This document shows, in pieces, positions 27,763-36,874 of a stretch of 64,000 nt of DNA. Each line of letters starts with the position of its first letter. The stretch's first letter is position 1. This DNA is from Polaribacter litorisediminis. Its GTDB lineage: Bacteria; Bacteroidota; Bacteroidia; Flavobacteriales; Flavobacteriaceae. Under the pieces are notes generated by a model. That model had not been told where the DNA came from. It made no database searches and saw nothing but the letters and a program-made list of their open reading frames with translations. The stretch is taken from positions 1,723,001 to 1,787,000 of the forward strand of contig NZ_CP082966.1 in NCBI RefSeq assembly GCF_019968605.1, read 5' to 3'. Position numbers and translations under genes: made by a program.

Positions 27763-29010
27763 ATGAACAAGAAGCGTATTGCCATTTTTACTTCTATAGG
27801 ATTAATTCTAATTTACTTTATTTACAGCTATTTTTCACCCGCAAAAGAAGGTGATATTTACATTACTACAAAAGTAAAAAAGGGAAATTTTATTAGTGAA
27901 GTCATTACTTCTGGCGAAGCACAATCAACTAGCCTGAAAAAAATTAACGGTCCAAGTAATCTTAGAAAATTCCGACTCAATAATATTAAAATTCAAGATT
28001 TAGTGGCTGAAGGTAGTATCGTTAAAAAAGGTGATTATGTTGGAAGGCTAGATCCTAGTGGCGTAAATGAACAAATTTTAGATGCGCAATTAAATTTAGA
28101 AACAGCCGAATCTAAATTTACACAACAACAATTAGATACGACTCTTTCATTAAAACAAGAAAGAAATGCCATAAAAGATTTACGTTTTAGTATGGAAGAA
28201 ACCTCATTAGAACTAAAACAATCTATATATGAGCCACCAGCAACTATTAAAAAACTAGAAATAAATCTAGAAAAAGCTGAGAGAGATTTAAAAGAGAAGC
28301 TAGAAAACTACAAGATTAAAAAGAGACAAGCCAATGCAAAAATGGTTGAAGTAGGTACACAAGTATCTAAAATTAGAAAAAAATTAGATGATTTATTAAA
28401 ATTACTAAAATCTTTTACCATTTATTCTGATGGAAATGGTATGATTACTTATGATAAAGAATGGGATGGTACCAAGAAAAAAGTAGGTTCTGATATTAGC
28501 CCTTGGAATCCTACGATTGCCAGTTTACCAGATTTAACAAAAATGGAATCTAAAACCTACGCAAATGAGGTTGATATCAGAAAAATAAAAAAAGATTTGC
28601 CTGTAAAAATTGGTTTTGATGCATTTCCTGATATAGAAATGGATGGAATTGTAACTGATGTTGCTAATGTTGGTGAAAATAAAAGAGGTTCAGATATAAA
28701 GGTTTTTCAAGTTTTGATAAAATTAAATGGATCTAATACCAATATAAGACCTGGCATGACAACCTCAAACAAAATATTAACTTTTGAAAGAAAAGATGTT
28801 TTAAGTGTTCCTTTAGAAGCTATTTTCTCTAAAGATTCAATTACCTATGTTTATAAAAAGACTGGGTTTTCTGTAGCTAAAAAACAAGTGAAGATTGGCG
28901 ATTCTAATAACGACTCTGTTATAATTTTAGAAGGCTTAACAGCAGAAGATGTTGTATATTTAAACAAACCAGAAGGTTTAGATGATGATCAAATAGCAAA
29001 ATTAAATTAG
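27763..29010 (+). CDS. HlyD/MacA-family periplasmic adaptor
   Basis: This membrane-fusion protein of 415 residues has one N-terminal transmembrane helix (about residues 5-23), a lipoyl/barrel-sandwich part split around a long coiled-coil hairpin (about 95-220), and beta-barrel and membrane-proximal domains to the C-terminus (RPGMTTSNKILTFERKDVLSVPLEAIF). It should link the inner-membrane permease encoded next to the TolC-type channel. The gene order adaptor, permease, TolC is that of a MacAB-TolC-like tripartite system. The gene opens the operon just after the idh terminator. Confidence 0.88.
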   Translation: MNKKRIAIFTSIGLILIYFIYSYFSPAKEGDIYITTKVKKGNFISEVITSGEAQSTSLKKINGPSNLRKFRLNNIKIQDLVAEGSIVKKGDYVGRLDPSGVNEQILDAQLNLETAESKFTQQQLDTTLSLKQERNAIKDLRFSMEETSLELKQSIYEPPATIKKLEINLEKAERDLKEKLENYKIKKRQANAKMVEVGTQVSKIRKKLDDLLKLLKSFTIYSDGNGMITYDKEWDGTKKKVGSDISPWNPTIASLPDLTKMESKTYANEVDIRKIKKDLPVKIGFDAFPDIEMDGIVTDVANVGENKRGSDIKVFQVLIKLNGSNTNIRPGMTTSNKILTFERKDVLSVPLEAIFSKDSITYVYKKTGFSVAKKQVKIGDSNNDSVIILEGLTAEDVVYLNKPEGLDDDQIAKLN

Positions 29011-29017
29011 TTTTTTT

Positions 29018-30391
29018 ATGATTGATAAAATCTATATAGAAAAACTAAAATCTAATTTTAGCGAAGCTGTACGTGTAATTTTAGCCAATAAAGTAAGAAC
29101 CTTATTAACATCTTTAGGTATTATTTTTGGTGTTGCTGCAGTGATAACAATGCTTGCAATTGGTAGTGGTGCAGAAAAAGAAATTTTAGCACAATTAGAG
29201 TTGGTGGGTGTTAACAATATTGTTATTACCCCGATTCCGGATGAAGCAGAAAATGAGAATACTGAAGATGAAACAGATGCCGGTGGCATTTCTCCCAAAA
29301 GGTTTTCTAAAGGTTTAGATATGTTAGATGTGAATAGCATCAAAAAAAATCTGCCCTCGGTAAAAAAAATAAGTCCAGAAATTATTCTAGAAACCTACGT
29401 GATTAAAAAAGGAAGGCAAAGTCCTGTAAAATTAATTGGTGTTTCTTCAGACTTTTTTGCTACCTCAAATATCGATATTGAAAGTGGTAAAAACTTTTCT
29501 GATGCACAAATAGCGTATTCTTTACCCGTTTGTATTATTGGTAAAAAAATTGAGAAAAAACTATTTACTGGAGAAAGTGCTATTGGCAAACAAATAAAAG
29601 TGAAAGATGTTTGGTTACAAGTTATTGGTGTTATCGAAGAAAAATTTATATCAGAAAATGCTCAAGAAAATTTAGGAATTCGAGATTTAAACCAAGATGT
29701 TTATATACCCATTACTACTTTCTTAGTGCGTTATAAAGATCGTAAAATTATTAGTGATAAACCTATAGAAACTGGAGGTGGTATGATTTTTATCAGTGGA
29801 GATCAACAGGGTCCAAAAAAGAAAATTCCTAGAGGTAATTATCATCAAATCGATAAATTAACGATTCAAGTAAATAATTCAGCAGAATTAAATTCAACTG
29901 CAGATGTATTAAGCAGAATGCTTAAAAGAAGACATAATGATATGTTGGATTTTGAGATTTCTATACCCATCCAACTTTTAAAACAGCAACAAAAAACCAA
30001 GCAGATATTTAATATTGTTTTAAGTATTATTGCTGGTATTTCTTTATTAATTGGCGGTATAGGAATTATGAATATTATGTTGGCGTCTGTTTTAGAGCGA
30101 ACAAAAGAAATCGGAATTATTAGGGCAATCGGCGCTACCCAAGAAGATGTTATTCTGCAGTTTTTAACAGAATCTGTTTTGGTAAGTATCGGAGGCGGTA
30201 TTGTTGGAATTTTACTAGGCATTTTTGCCTCCTATATTTTAGAAATAACCACTGGCATAGAAACTATTTTAACTTTAAGTTCCATTCTACTTTCTTTTTT
30301 TGTTGCCACCCTTATTGGATTAATTTTTGGCATTGCGCCTGCAAAATCTGCTGCGAGTAAAAGCCCTATTGAAGCTATTAGACACGAATAA
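29018..30391 (+). CDS. FtsX/MacB-type ABC transporter permease
   Basis: This 457-residue permease has one N-terminal helix (about 28-48, LTSLGIIFGVAAVITMLAIG) and a large periplasmic MacB_PCD domain (about 50-320). Three C-terminal helices form the FtsX domain (IAGISLLIGGIGIMNIMLAS, then ERTKEIGIIRAIGAT). It has the MacB permease topology but lacks the N-terminal ATPase domain, and no ATPase gene is in the cluster, so a separately encoded NBD must serve it. The start is seven bases after the adaptor stop. Substrate unknown. Confidence 0.88.
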   Translation: MIDKIYIEKLKSNFSEAVRVILANKVRTLLTSLGIIFGVAAVITMLAIGSGAEKEILAQLELVGVNNIVITPIPDEAENENTEDETDAGGISPKRFSKGLDMLDVNSIKKNLPSVKKISPEIILETYVIKKGRQSPVKLIGVSSDFFATSNIDIESGKNFSDAQIAYSLPVCIIGKKIEKKLFTGESAIGKQIKVKDVWLQVIGVIEEKFISENAQENLGIRDLNQDVYIPITTFLVRYKDRKIISDKPIETGGGMIFISGDQQGPKKKIPRGNYHQIDKLTIQVNNSAELNSTADVLSRMLKRRHNDMLDFEISIPIQLLKQQQKTKQIFNIVLSIIAGISLLIGGIGIMNIMLASVLERTKEIGIIRAIGATQEDVILQFLTESVLVSIGGGIVGILLGIFASYILEITTGIETILTLSSILLSFFVATLIGLIFGIAPAKSAASKSPIEAIRHE

Positions 30392-30393
30392 CT

Positions 30394-31848
30394 ATGAAAA
30401 ATATTTTAATTACTTTTTGTTTTTTACTATCTATTTACACACATAGTCAACAACAAATTACATTAGACCAAGCTATTGAAATTGCTCAAAAAAAATCTCC
30501 TGAATACAAAGCGCTCATCAATCAAAACCAGGCTAGTTATTGGAGATTTAGAAATTTTAAAGCTAGTTTTTTACCACAATTGCGTTTAGATGCTACTTTA
30601 CCTTCATACTCTAACTCTATCAATAGGCTTACCAATGATCAAGGTGAAGATATTTTTGTACAAACCAATCAATCTAGATTGCAAGGAAATTTATCTTTAA
30701 ACCAAAATTTAGGTTTTACAGGGGGTACATTATCTTTTAGTTCTCAAGTAGAAAGAGTCGATCTTTTTACAAATGATGCAACTAGATTTGCAGTAGTTCC
30801 GTTTTCTATAAACTACAGGCAAAATTCTATCTTTTACAATGAGTTTAAATGGAATAAAAAGATTGAACCCTTACTTTATGAAGAAGCGAAAAGAGATTTT
30901 ATTGAAGGTATGGAAGCTATTTCTCTTAACACTACCAGAAGGTATTTTGCTTTACTAAAAGCACAAGTTCAAGCAAAAATTGCACAATCTAATTTTTCTA
31001 ATCAAGATACTTTATTTCAAATTAGTAAAGGAAGATTTAAAATGGGTAAAATTGCTGAAAATGATTTATTGCAAATTGAATTATCCGTTTTAAATTCTAA
31101 AAATGAAGTAACCACTAACGAAATTGACATCAAAAGAACCTCGCAAAACTTAGCCCGGTATTTAGATTTAGAAACGGAAAACCTTTTGTTAAACGCCCCC
31201 AAAGAATTATCAATATTTACAGTTACAGTAGAAAAAGCTTTAGAGGAAGCTAAATCGAATAGAAAGGCAGTGATTGAATTTAGAAGAAGACGTTTGCAAG
31301 CCGAACAAGATGTGGCAGAAGTAAAAGGTAATAATAGACTGCAACTGCGTTTAAATGCTAATTTCGGAATTTCGCAACAAGGTGATGATTTTAATAACTT
31401 GTTTCAAGATTATAATCAACAACAAAATGTATCGATTTCTGTGGGAGTTCCTATATTAGATTGGGGGGTTTCTAAATCTAGAAGAAAATTAGTAGAAGCG
31501 AACAAAGATTTAGTAAACACCAATGTTGAACAAGATGAACAAGAATTTGAACAAGAGATTTATTTACATACGTTAAACTGGAAAAATCAACGTAACTTTT
31601 TAGAAATTGCTCAAAAAGCACAAGAAATAGCTACAAAAAGATACGATATTACTAAAAAGCGTTTTATTTTAGGTAAAATTACGATAACAGATTTAAACAT
31701 CGCTTTGCAAGAAAAAGATAGAGCTGCTTTAAGTTATTTGAATTCTTTAGAAAAATTTTGGACTGATTACTATACCTTAAGAAGATTAACATTATATGAT
31801 TTTATCAAAAATGAAAAAATTGAAGTTGCGGATTTAATATATGATTAA
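30394..31848 (+). CDS. TolC-family outer-membrane efflux protein
   Basis: The 484-residue protein has a signal peptide (ending YTHSQ, about residues 1-18) and two OEP (outer-membrane efflux) repeats rich in long helices (about 20-235 and 250-470). The opening ITLDQAIEIAQKKSPEY is the typical start of the first OEP domain. It should form the trimeric outer-membrane exit duct for the adaptor and permease encoded just upstream; only two bases separate it from the permease stop. Confidence 0.88.
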   Translation: MKNILITFCFLLSIYTHSQQQITLDQAIEIAQKKSPEYKALINQNQASYWRFRNFKASFLPQLRLDATLPSYSNSINRLTNDQGEDIFVQTNQSRLQGNLSLNQNLGFTGGTLSFSSQVERVDLFTNDATRFAVVPFSINYRQNSIFYNEFKWNKKIEPLLYEEAKRDFIEGMEAISLNTTRRYFALLKAQVQAKIAQSNFSNQDTLFQISKGRFKMGKIAENDLLQIELSVLNSKNEVTTNEIDIKRTSQNLARYLDLETENLLLNAPKELSIFTVTVEKALEEAKSNRKAVIEFRRRRLQAEQDVAEVKGNNRLQLRLNANFGISQQGDDFNNLFQDYNQQQNVSISVGVPILDWGVSKSRRKLVEANKDLVNTNVEQDEQEFEQEIYLHTLNWKNQRNFLEIAQKAQEIATKRYDITKKRFILGKITITDLNIALQEKDRAALSYLNSLEKFWTDYYTLRRLTLYDFIKNEKIEVADLIYD

Positions 31849-31886
31849 TCTCTTTATTTTAACATTTTCTTACGATTTTATAATAG

Positions 31887-31894
31887 TATTTTTG
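31887..31894 (+). promoter_or_regulatory. -7 promoter box of the TonB-receptor operon
   Basis: TATTTTTG is an exact TAnnTTTG match, 40 bases upstream of the TTG start codon at 31935. Confidence 0.5.
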
Positions 31895-31934
31895 TAGATA
31901 AATTCAATGAATTCATTCAACAAAAAATAACAAT

Positions 31935-34304
31935 TTGAAAAAGATTTACTTTCTATTTTTTTTACTATCGCTTTCTATATATAGCCAGGAAAAATTTACA
32001 GTCAGTGGCACTGTTTACGATGATATCAGCAACGAAACCCTCATTGGAGTATCTGTATATTTTCCAGAATTAAACGCAGGCACAACCACGAATGAATATG
32101 GTTTTTATTCGATCACAATTCCTAAAGGCACTTATAAAGTTCAAATTAGTTACTTGGGTTTTACGACCATTATTGAAACTATCAACTTATCAGAAAAATT
32201 AATCAAAAACTTCAATTTAAAAGAGGCATCTGAGAGTTTAGATGAAATTATTATTGAGGCTGATATTGAAAAAATAAATGTTCGTTCTCCTCAAATGAGT
32301 GTCAATAAATTAACATCGGCAACCATTAAAAAAATTCCCGTTGTTTTGGGCGAAGCTGATATTATTAAATCTTTGATTTTATTACCCGGCGTTACGAGTG
32401 CTGGTGAGGGCGCCTCAGGATTTAATGTAAGAGGCGGAGCTGCAGATCAAAACTTAATTTTATTAGATGAAGCTATTGTTTTTAATTCTTCACATTTATT
32501 TGGTTTTTTCTCGGTTTTTAACCCTGATGTAATTAAAGATGTTAAACTATATAAAGGAGGAATTCCTGCTCGTTTCGGAGGAAGATTATCATCCGTTTTA
32601 GATATTTATCAGAAAGAAGGAAACAGTAAAGAGTTTAATGTAAATGGTGGCATTGGCTTGGTTTCTTCAAGATTATTAATAGAAGGCCCCATTGAAAAAG
32701 AAAAAAGTTCTTTTGTTGTGGCAGGTAGAGCCTCTTATGCGCATTTATTTTTACCGCTTTTTGACAATGATAATAAGGCCTATTTTTACGATTTAAATGG
32801 TAAATTCAATTATCGTATTAATGATAAAAATAATGTATTCTTATCTACTTATTTTGGAAAAGATATATTTGGAGTGAGTGATAGCTTTGTGAATGAATAT
32901 GGTAATAATGTCTTAAACTTGCGTTGGAATCATCTTTTTTCTGATAAAATTTTCTCTAATTTATCTTTAATCTATTCAGATTATTTCTACGGATTAATTC
33001 TTGACTTTGTTGGTTTTGAATGGGATTCTGGTATTACAAACTACAATTTAAAATATGATTTTAAACATTATTTAAATGATAAATTTACATTGAGTTATGG
33101 TATCAATAATATATACAACAGATTTAATCCTGGCGAAATTATTCCTAATAGAGAAGATTCAGGCATTCAGCCAGAAAAATTAATAGACAAATATGCCAAC
33201 GAGTTTGCAGTTTATTTAGATGCTGAGCACAAAGTAAGCAACAAATTAAATTTACAATATGGTATTCGTTTTAGTAATTTTACACGTTTAGGGCAAGATG
33301 AATTAAATGTTTACGAAAATAATCAAGCGGTTATTTATAACGCAGAATTTAAAAAATATGAGTCCGCAGAAGCAATTGCCACAGAATCTTTTAAAAGAAG
33401 CGATGCATTAGCGACCTTTAGTAATTTTGAGCCAAGATTTTCTTTGTCTTATGTGCTGAATGATGCTACCTCAATAAAAGCAAGCTATAACAGAATGGCG
33501 CAATATTTACATTTGCTAACCAACACTGCCTCTCCTACTCCATTAGATGTTTGGGCGCCAAGTGGTCGTTTTATAAAACCCCAATTATTAGATCAATATG
33601 CGTTAGGATATTTTAAATCCATCAAAAACAGTGATTATTCTTTAGAAACTGAAGTTTTTTATAAAGATATTCAAAATAGAATCGATTATATAAACGGTGC
33701 AAATTTAGTTGCCAATAACGAGATTGAAACTGTAATTTTAAACGGACAAGCAAGAGCTTATGGTTTAGAGGTTTTATTCAAAAAGAATGTAGGAGATTTT
33801 CAAGGTTGGTTTGCATACACTTTATCAAGATCAGAACAACAAACTTTAGGCAGAACAGCTAACGAGCCGGGTATTAATAATGGTGAATGGTATCATTCTC
33901 CTTTTGATAAAACACATGATATTTCTGTAAATACAAGTTATGAGTTGTCTAAAAAATGGTCGTTAAATGCCAACTTTTTACTACAAACTGGCCAACCTAC
34001 AAATTACCCTGTTGGGCAATATGAAGTGCAAGGTTTAAATGTTCCTATTTTTGATGATAATAGAAGAAATGCAGATAGATTGCCAGCCTATCACAGATTA
34101 GATGTATCTGCTACTTTAACCCCTGATAAAAATAAAAATAAAGAATGGCAAGGAGAATGGGTTTTTGGCCTCTATAATGTATATGGAAGACAAAATGCGG
34201 CTTCTATCAATTTTAGACAAAATACAGAAACCTTTAGAAATGAAGCAATTCAGACTTCTATTTTTGGTTTAGTACCCTCTGTAACCTACAATTTTAAATT
34301 TTAA
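31935..34304 (+). CDS. TonB-dependent outer-membrane receptor with carboxypeptidase-like N-terminal domain
   Basis: The 789-residue product starts at a TTG codon (KKIYFLFFLLSLSIYSQ signal peptide); no in-frame ATG lies nearby upstream. After the signal come a CarboxypepD_reg-like domain (about residues 22-100, FTVSGTVYDDISNETLIGVSV), the plug domain (about 120-225, NVRGGAADQNLILLDEA and FGGRLSSVLDI) and a 22-strand-type barrel to the C-terminus. There is no SusC-type C-terminal signature. The DUF4249 lipoprotein gene follows four bases later, a pairing seen repeatedly in Bacteroidota. The ligand is unknown. Confidence 0.88.
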   Translation: MKKIYFLFFLLSLSIYSQEKFTVSGTVYDDISNETLIGVSVYFPELNAGTTTNEYGFYSITIPKGTYKVQISYLGFTTIIETINLSEKLIKNFNLKEASESLDEIIIEADIEKINVRSPQMSVNKLTSATIKKIPVVLGEADIIKSLILLPGVTSAGEGASGFNVRGGAADQNLILLDEAIVFNSSHLFGFFSVFNPDVIKDVKLYKGGIPARFGGRLSSVLDIYQKEGNSKEFNVNGGIGLVSSRLLIEGPIEKEKSSFVVAGRASYAHLFLPLFDNDNKAYFYDLNGKFNYRINDKNNVFLSTYFGKDIFGVSDSFVNEYGNNVLNLRWNHLFSDKIFSNLSLIYSDYFYGLILDFVGFEWDSGITNYNLKYDFKHYLNDKFTLSYGINNIYNRFNPGEIIPNREDSGIQPEKLIDKYANEFAVYLDAEHKVSNKLNLQYGIRFSNFTRLGQDELNVYENNQAVIYNAEFKKYESAEAIATESFKRSDALATFSNFEPRFSLSYVLNDATSIKASYNRMAQYLHLLTNTASPTPLDVWAPSGRFIKPQLLDQYALGYFKSIKNSDYSLETEVFYKDIQNRIDYINGANLVANNEIETVILNGQARAYGLEVLFKKNVGDFQGWFAYTLSRSEQQTLGRTANEPGINNGEWYHSPFDKTHDISVNTSYELSKKWSLNANFLLQTGQPTNYPVGQYEVQGLNVPIFDDNRRNADRLPAYHRLDVSATLTPDKNKNKEWQGEWVFGLYNVYGRQNAASINFRQNTETFRNEAIQTSIFGLVPSVTYNFKF

Positions 34305-34308
34305 AGCC

Positions 34309-35142
34309 ATGAAAAAGAGATATATACTACCTTTATTAATGCTAATCTTTTTTGCTAATTGTGAAAAAGTAGTTGATATTGATGTACCTTCTATCGAACC
34401 AAAATTAATTATAGATGCTTCTTTTGAAGTGTATTTTGATGAAAGTCCAGTAACAGCAAATACAACTGTAAAATTAAAATTATCTGCCGATTATTTTGAT
34501 GAAGTCATTCCAACCGTTACCAATGCTACTGTTTTTGTGACCAATTTATCAGACAATACGATTATTAACTATGCTGATACCAATGCAGACGGAAGTTATG
34601 AACCCATAACAGCGTTTATCCCACTTGATAATACAGCGTATGAATTAACTGTAATTCATGATAATGAAACCTACAAAGGAAAAGCTACAAAAATAAAATC
34701 TACGCCGTTAACAAGTGTTGTTCAAGGAGATGAAACTTTATTTTCTGGAAATGAAACCGAATTAAAAGTAGATTTTACGGATGTAGGACCCGAAGAAAAT
34801 TTTTATTTATTCGACTTTACAAATAATTTATTTACCTCTATTGAAGACCGTTTCTTTAATAATGTGGATTATAATTTCTCTTATTTTTATGGTGAGGATG
34901 ATATTGATTTACCAACTGTGGTCACTATAAAAATGTCGGGAATGTCTAAAGACTATTACACTTATTTTAGAATTTTGGTAGGTCAGAGTGGTCAAAATTC
35001 TGGAGGTCCTTTTGAAACTGTTCCATCTTCTTTATTAGGTAATATGATCAATACCACAAATGACGATAATTTTCCTTTAGGCTATTTTCATATTGCAGAA
35101 ACTGATACTTTTACCTTAGTTTTGGTTGATAAAAATGAATAG
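34309..35142 (+). CDS. DUF4249 lipoprotein, partner of the TonB receptor
   Basis: The 277-residue protein has a lipoprotein signal peptide whose lipobox ends FFANC (Cys18). A beta-rich body opens with VPSIEPKLIIDASFE, as in DUF4249. It is probably an outer-membrane surface or periplasmic lipoprotein that assists the receptor encoded immediately upstream. It is shorter than some family members (often above 300 residues) but ends naturally. The ligand is unknown. Confidence 0.8.
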   Translation: MKKRYILPLLMLIFFANCEKVVDIDVPSIEPKLIIDASFEVYFDESPVTANTTVKLKLSADYFDEVIPTVTNATVFVTNLSDNTIINYADTNADGSYEPITAFIPLDNTAYELTVIHDNETYKGKATKIKSTPLTSVVQGDETLFSGNETELKVDFTDVGPEENFYLFDFTNNLFTSIEDRFFNNVDYNFSYFYGEDDIDLPTVVTIKMSGMSKDYYTYFRILVGQSGQNSGGPFETVPSSLLGNMINTTNDDNFPLGYFHIAETDTFTLVLVDKNE

Positions 35143-35272
35143 TAACGAGCTGTATCCTTTAAATATTATCCGCTTAAAGTACTTCGATATTTTATATTTT
35201 AGAACATATTTTTTTTACTACTACTTTCTTAAAAGGTTTTTAAAATTTTAAGCTAAAATTGTAAAAAATCAC

Positions 35273-35280
35273 TATTTTTG
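35273..35280 (+). promoter_or_regulatory. -7 promoter box of murQ
   Basis: TATTTTTG matches TAnnTTTG, with only four bases between it and the murQ ATG at 35285. This predicts a leaderless or nearly leaderless mRNA. Confidence 0.6.
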
Positions 35281-35284
35281 AGAG

Positions 35285-36097
35285 ATGACTTTTATAAAAA
35301 CAACAGAACAAGATTCTAAATACAATCATCTAGAAATGATGTCTGTATCTTCATTATTAAGAAATATAAATCATGAAGACAAGGAAGTGCCTATGGCAGT
35401 TCAAAAATCTTTACCACAAATAATAAAATTAACGGAACAAATTATCGCTAAACTTAAAAACGGCGGAAGACTTTTTTATATTGGTGCTGGTACTTCGGGT
35501 AGATTGGGTATTTTAGATGCTTCTGAATGTCCACCAACATTTGGCGTTTCTCATGAATTAGTCATCGGATTAATAGCAGGAGGCGATAATGCCATTAGAA
35601 AAGCCGTTGAATTCGCTGAAGATTCTAAAACACAAGGTTGGTTAGATTTACAAAAACATAAAATATCAGATAAAGATGTGGTGGTTGGTATTGCTGCTTC
35701 AGGCACAACCCCTTATGTAATTTCTGCGTTAGAAAAATGTAATGAACATCATATAATTACGGGTGCTATTTCTTGCAATACCAATAGTCCGTTATCTGCC
35801 GCTTCGCAATTTCCTATTGAAGTAATTGTAGGACCAGAATTTATAACAGGAAGCTCTAGAATGAAAGCAGGAACCGCACAAAAACTCGTTTTAAACATGA
35901 TTTCTACCGCAACCATGGTTCAGCTTGGTAAAATAAAAGGCAATAAAATGGTTGATATGCAATTATCTAATGATAAATTGGTAGATAGAGGAGAAAAAAT
36001 GTTAGTTAATGAGCTTCATATCGACCAAAAGACGGCAAGCGACTTGTTAAAAGAGTTTGGAAGTGTTAGAGAAGCTATAAAAAATTATCAAAAATGA
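35285..36097 (+). CDS. murQ: N-acetylmuramic acid 6-phosphate etherase
   Basis: MurQ cleaves the lactyl ether of MurNAc-6-phosphate to GlcNAc-6-phosphate and D-lactate during peptidoglycan recycling. The 270-residue SIS-domain protein has IGAGTSGRLGILDASECPPTFG (given in part; about residues 66-86), GGDNAIRKAVEFAEDS, VVGIAASGTTPYV and GSSRMKAGTAQKLVLNM. Family length is usually about 295-300, so this is a slightly short but complete version. Its stop overlaps the DUF6095 start (ATGA). Confidence 0.94.
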   Translation: MTFIKTTEQDSKYNHLEMMSVSSLLRNINHEDKEVPMAVQKSLPQIIKLTEQIIAKLKNGGRLFYIGAGTSGRLGILDASECPPTFGVSHELVIGLIAGGDNAIRKAVEFAEDSKTQGWLDLQKHKISDKDVVVGIAASGTTPYVISALEKCNEHHIITGAISCNTNSPLSAASQFPIEVIVGPEFITGSSRMKAGTAQKLVLNMISTATMVQLGKIKGNKMVDMQLSNDKLVDRGEKMLVNELHIDQKTASDLLKEFGSVREAIKNYQK

Positions 36098-36354
36098 GTA
36101 CAGATGTAAATTTATTGGGAAAAGCCTTGATTAAACTTGGCTTTCTTTTATTATTATTTATTGCTTCGCCAGTTTTATTAACAATGAGTTTTAAAGCTAT
36201 TGATAAATTTAATGAAGCTCCAAACCTATATTTTGCATATGTATTTGTTGTGTTTAGTATTTTACTCTTGATTTTTACAATTTATTACGCTTTTAAAACT
36301 TTTAAAACTTTGCAAGACGCTTTTTTTAATGACGATAAGAAAATTAATGGTTAG
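36094..36354 (+). CDS. DUF6095-like small membrane protein
   Basis: The 86-residue protein has two predicted transmembrane helices (about 10-30 and 44-66) and a short charged tail. It overlaps the murQ stop by four bases and is translationally coupled. I recall flavobacterial proteins of this kind next to murQ being assigned to DUF6095. Function unknown. Confidence 0.72.
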   Translation: MSTDVNLLGKALIKLGFLLLLFIASPVLLTMSFKAIDKFNEAPNLYFAYVFVVFSILLLIFTIYYAFKTFKTLQDAFFNDDKKING

Positions 36355-36409
36355 TAATTGCTGAAGTTCAAATCAAATTCAAGTGAAGTTAATGATGCAA
36401 CTATAATAA

Positions 36410-36631
36410 TTGGGGTATCCTGATACGATTGTTAGACCCGCTTATTGGTGAAATTCTAGTAAGGGTTTACACAAATTTGGTATTGGTGAAGAACATACTA
36501 TTAAAGCTAGACATTCAGCACTTCTTTTATTAAAAAAAAGTAAAAAAGATTTTGAAAATATAATTATCTCTGAAAATTCACTATTTAATATTCTAAAAAA
36601 AACATCAATTTATATACCCAACAAATTGTAA
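36410..36631 (+). pseudogene. Gene remnant with an internal stop
   Basis: One frame reads LGYPDTIVRPAYW, then TGA at 36449, then NSSKGLHKFGIGEEHTIKA and on through about 40 more codons to a TAA at 36629. The peptide has the composition of real protein and no start codon of its own, and the frame is closed upstream by consecutive stops. It looks like the C-terminal stub of a decayed gene. I could not identify the family. Confidence 0.45.
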
Positions 36632-36874
36632 AGAAGTTTTCCTATCTTAAAATAATTTCAAGTTTAATTTTAAAACTTTAATTTCATAATCTACTTACTT
36701 TAGATTTTCTACATTCCACAAATCAAATAACACCTTATTTATTAGTTATTTACACTTTTATATTATTTCTGCTTAACCTATATTATATTTTTTGGCATGC
36801 TCTTTGAAATTACAATATCCAAACGCGAAAGTCGAAAAGCATAAAGAGTAGACAAAACCTTAAAACCAGATATT
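36632..36874. other. AT-rich leader region
   Basis: Nothing coding is visible. Together with the remnant it makes up the 520-bp gap after the DUF6095 gene. A near-match -7 box (TATATTTTTTGG, 36783-36794) lies about 80 bases before the next ATG. Confidence 0.4.
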
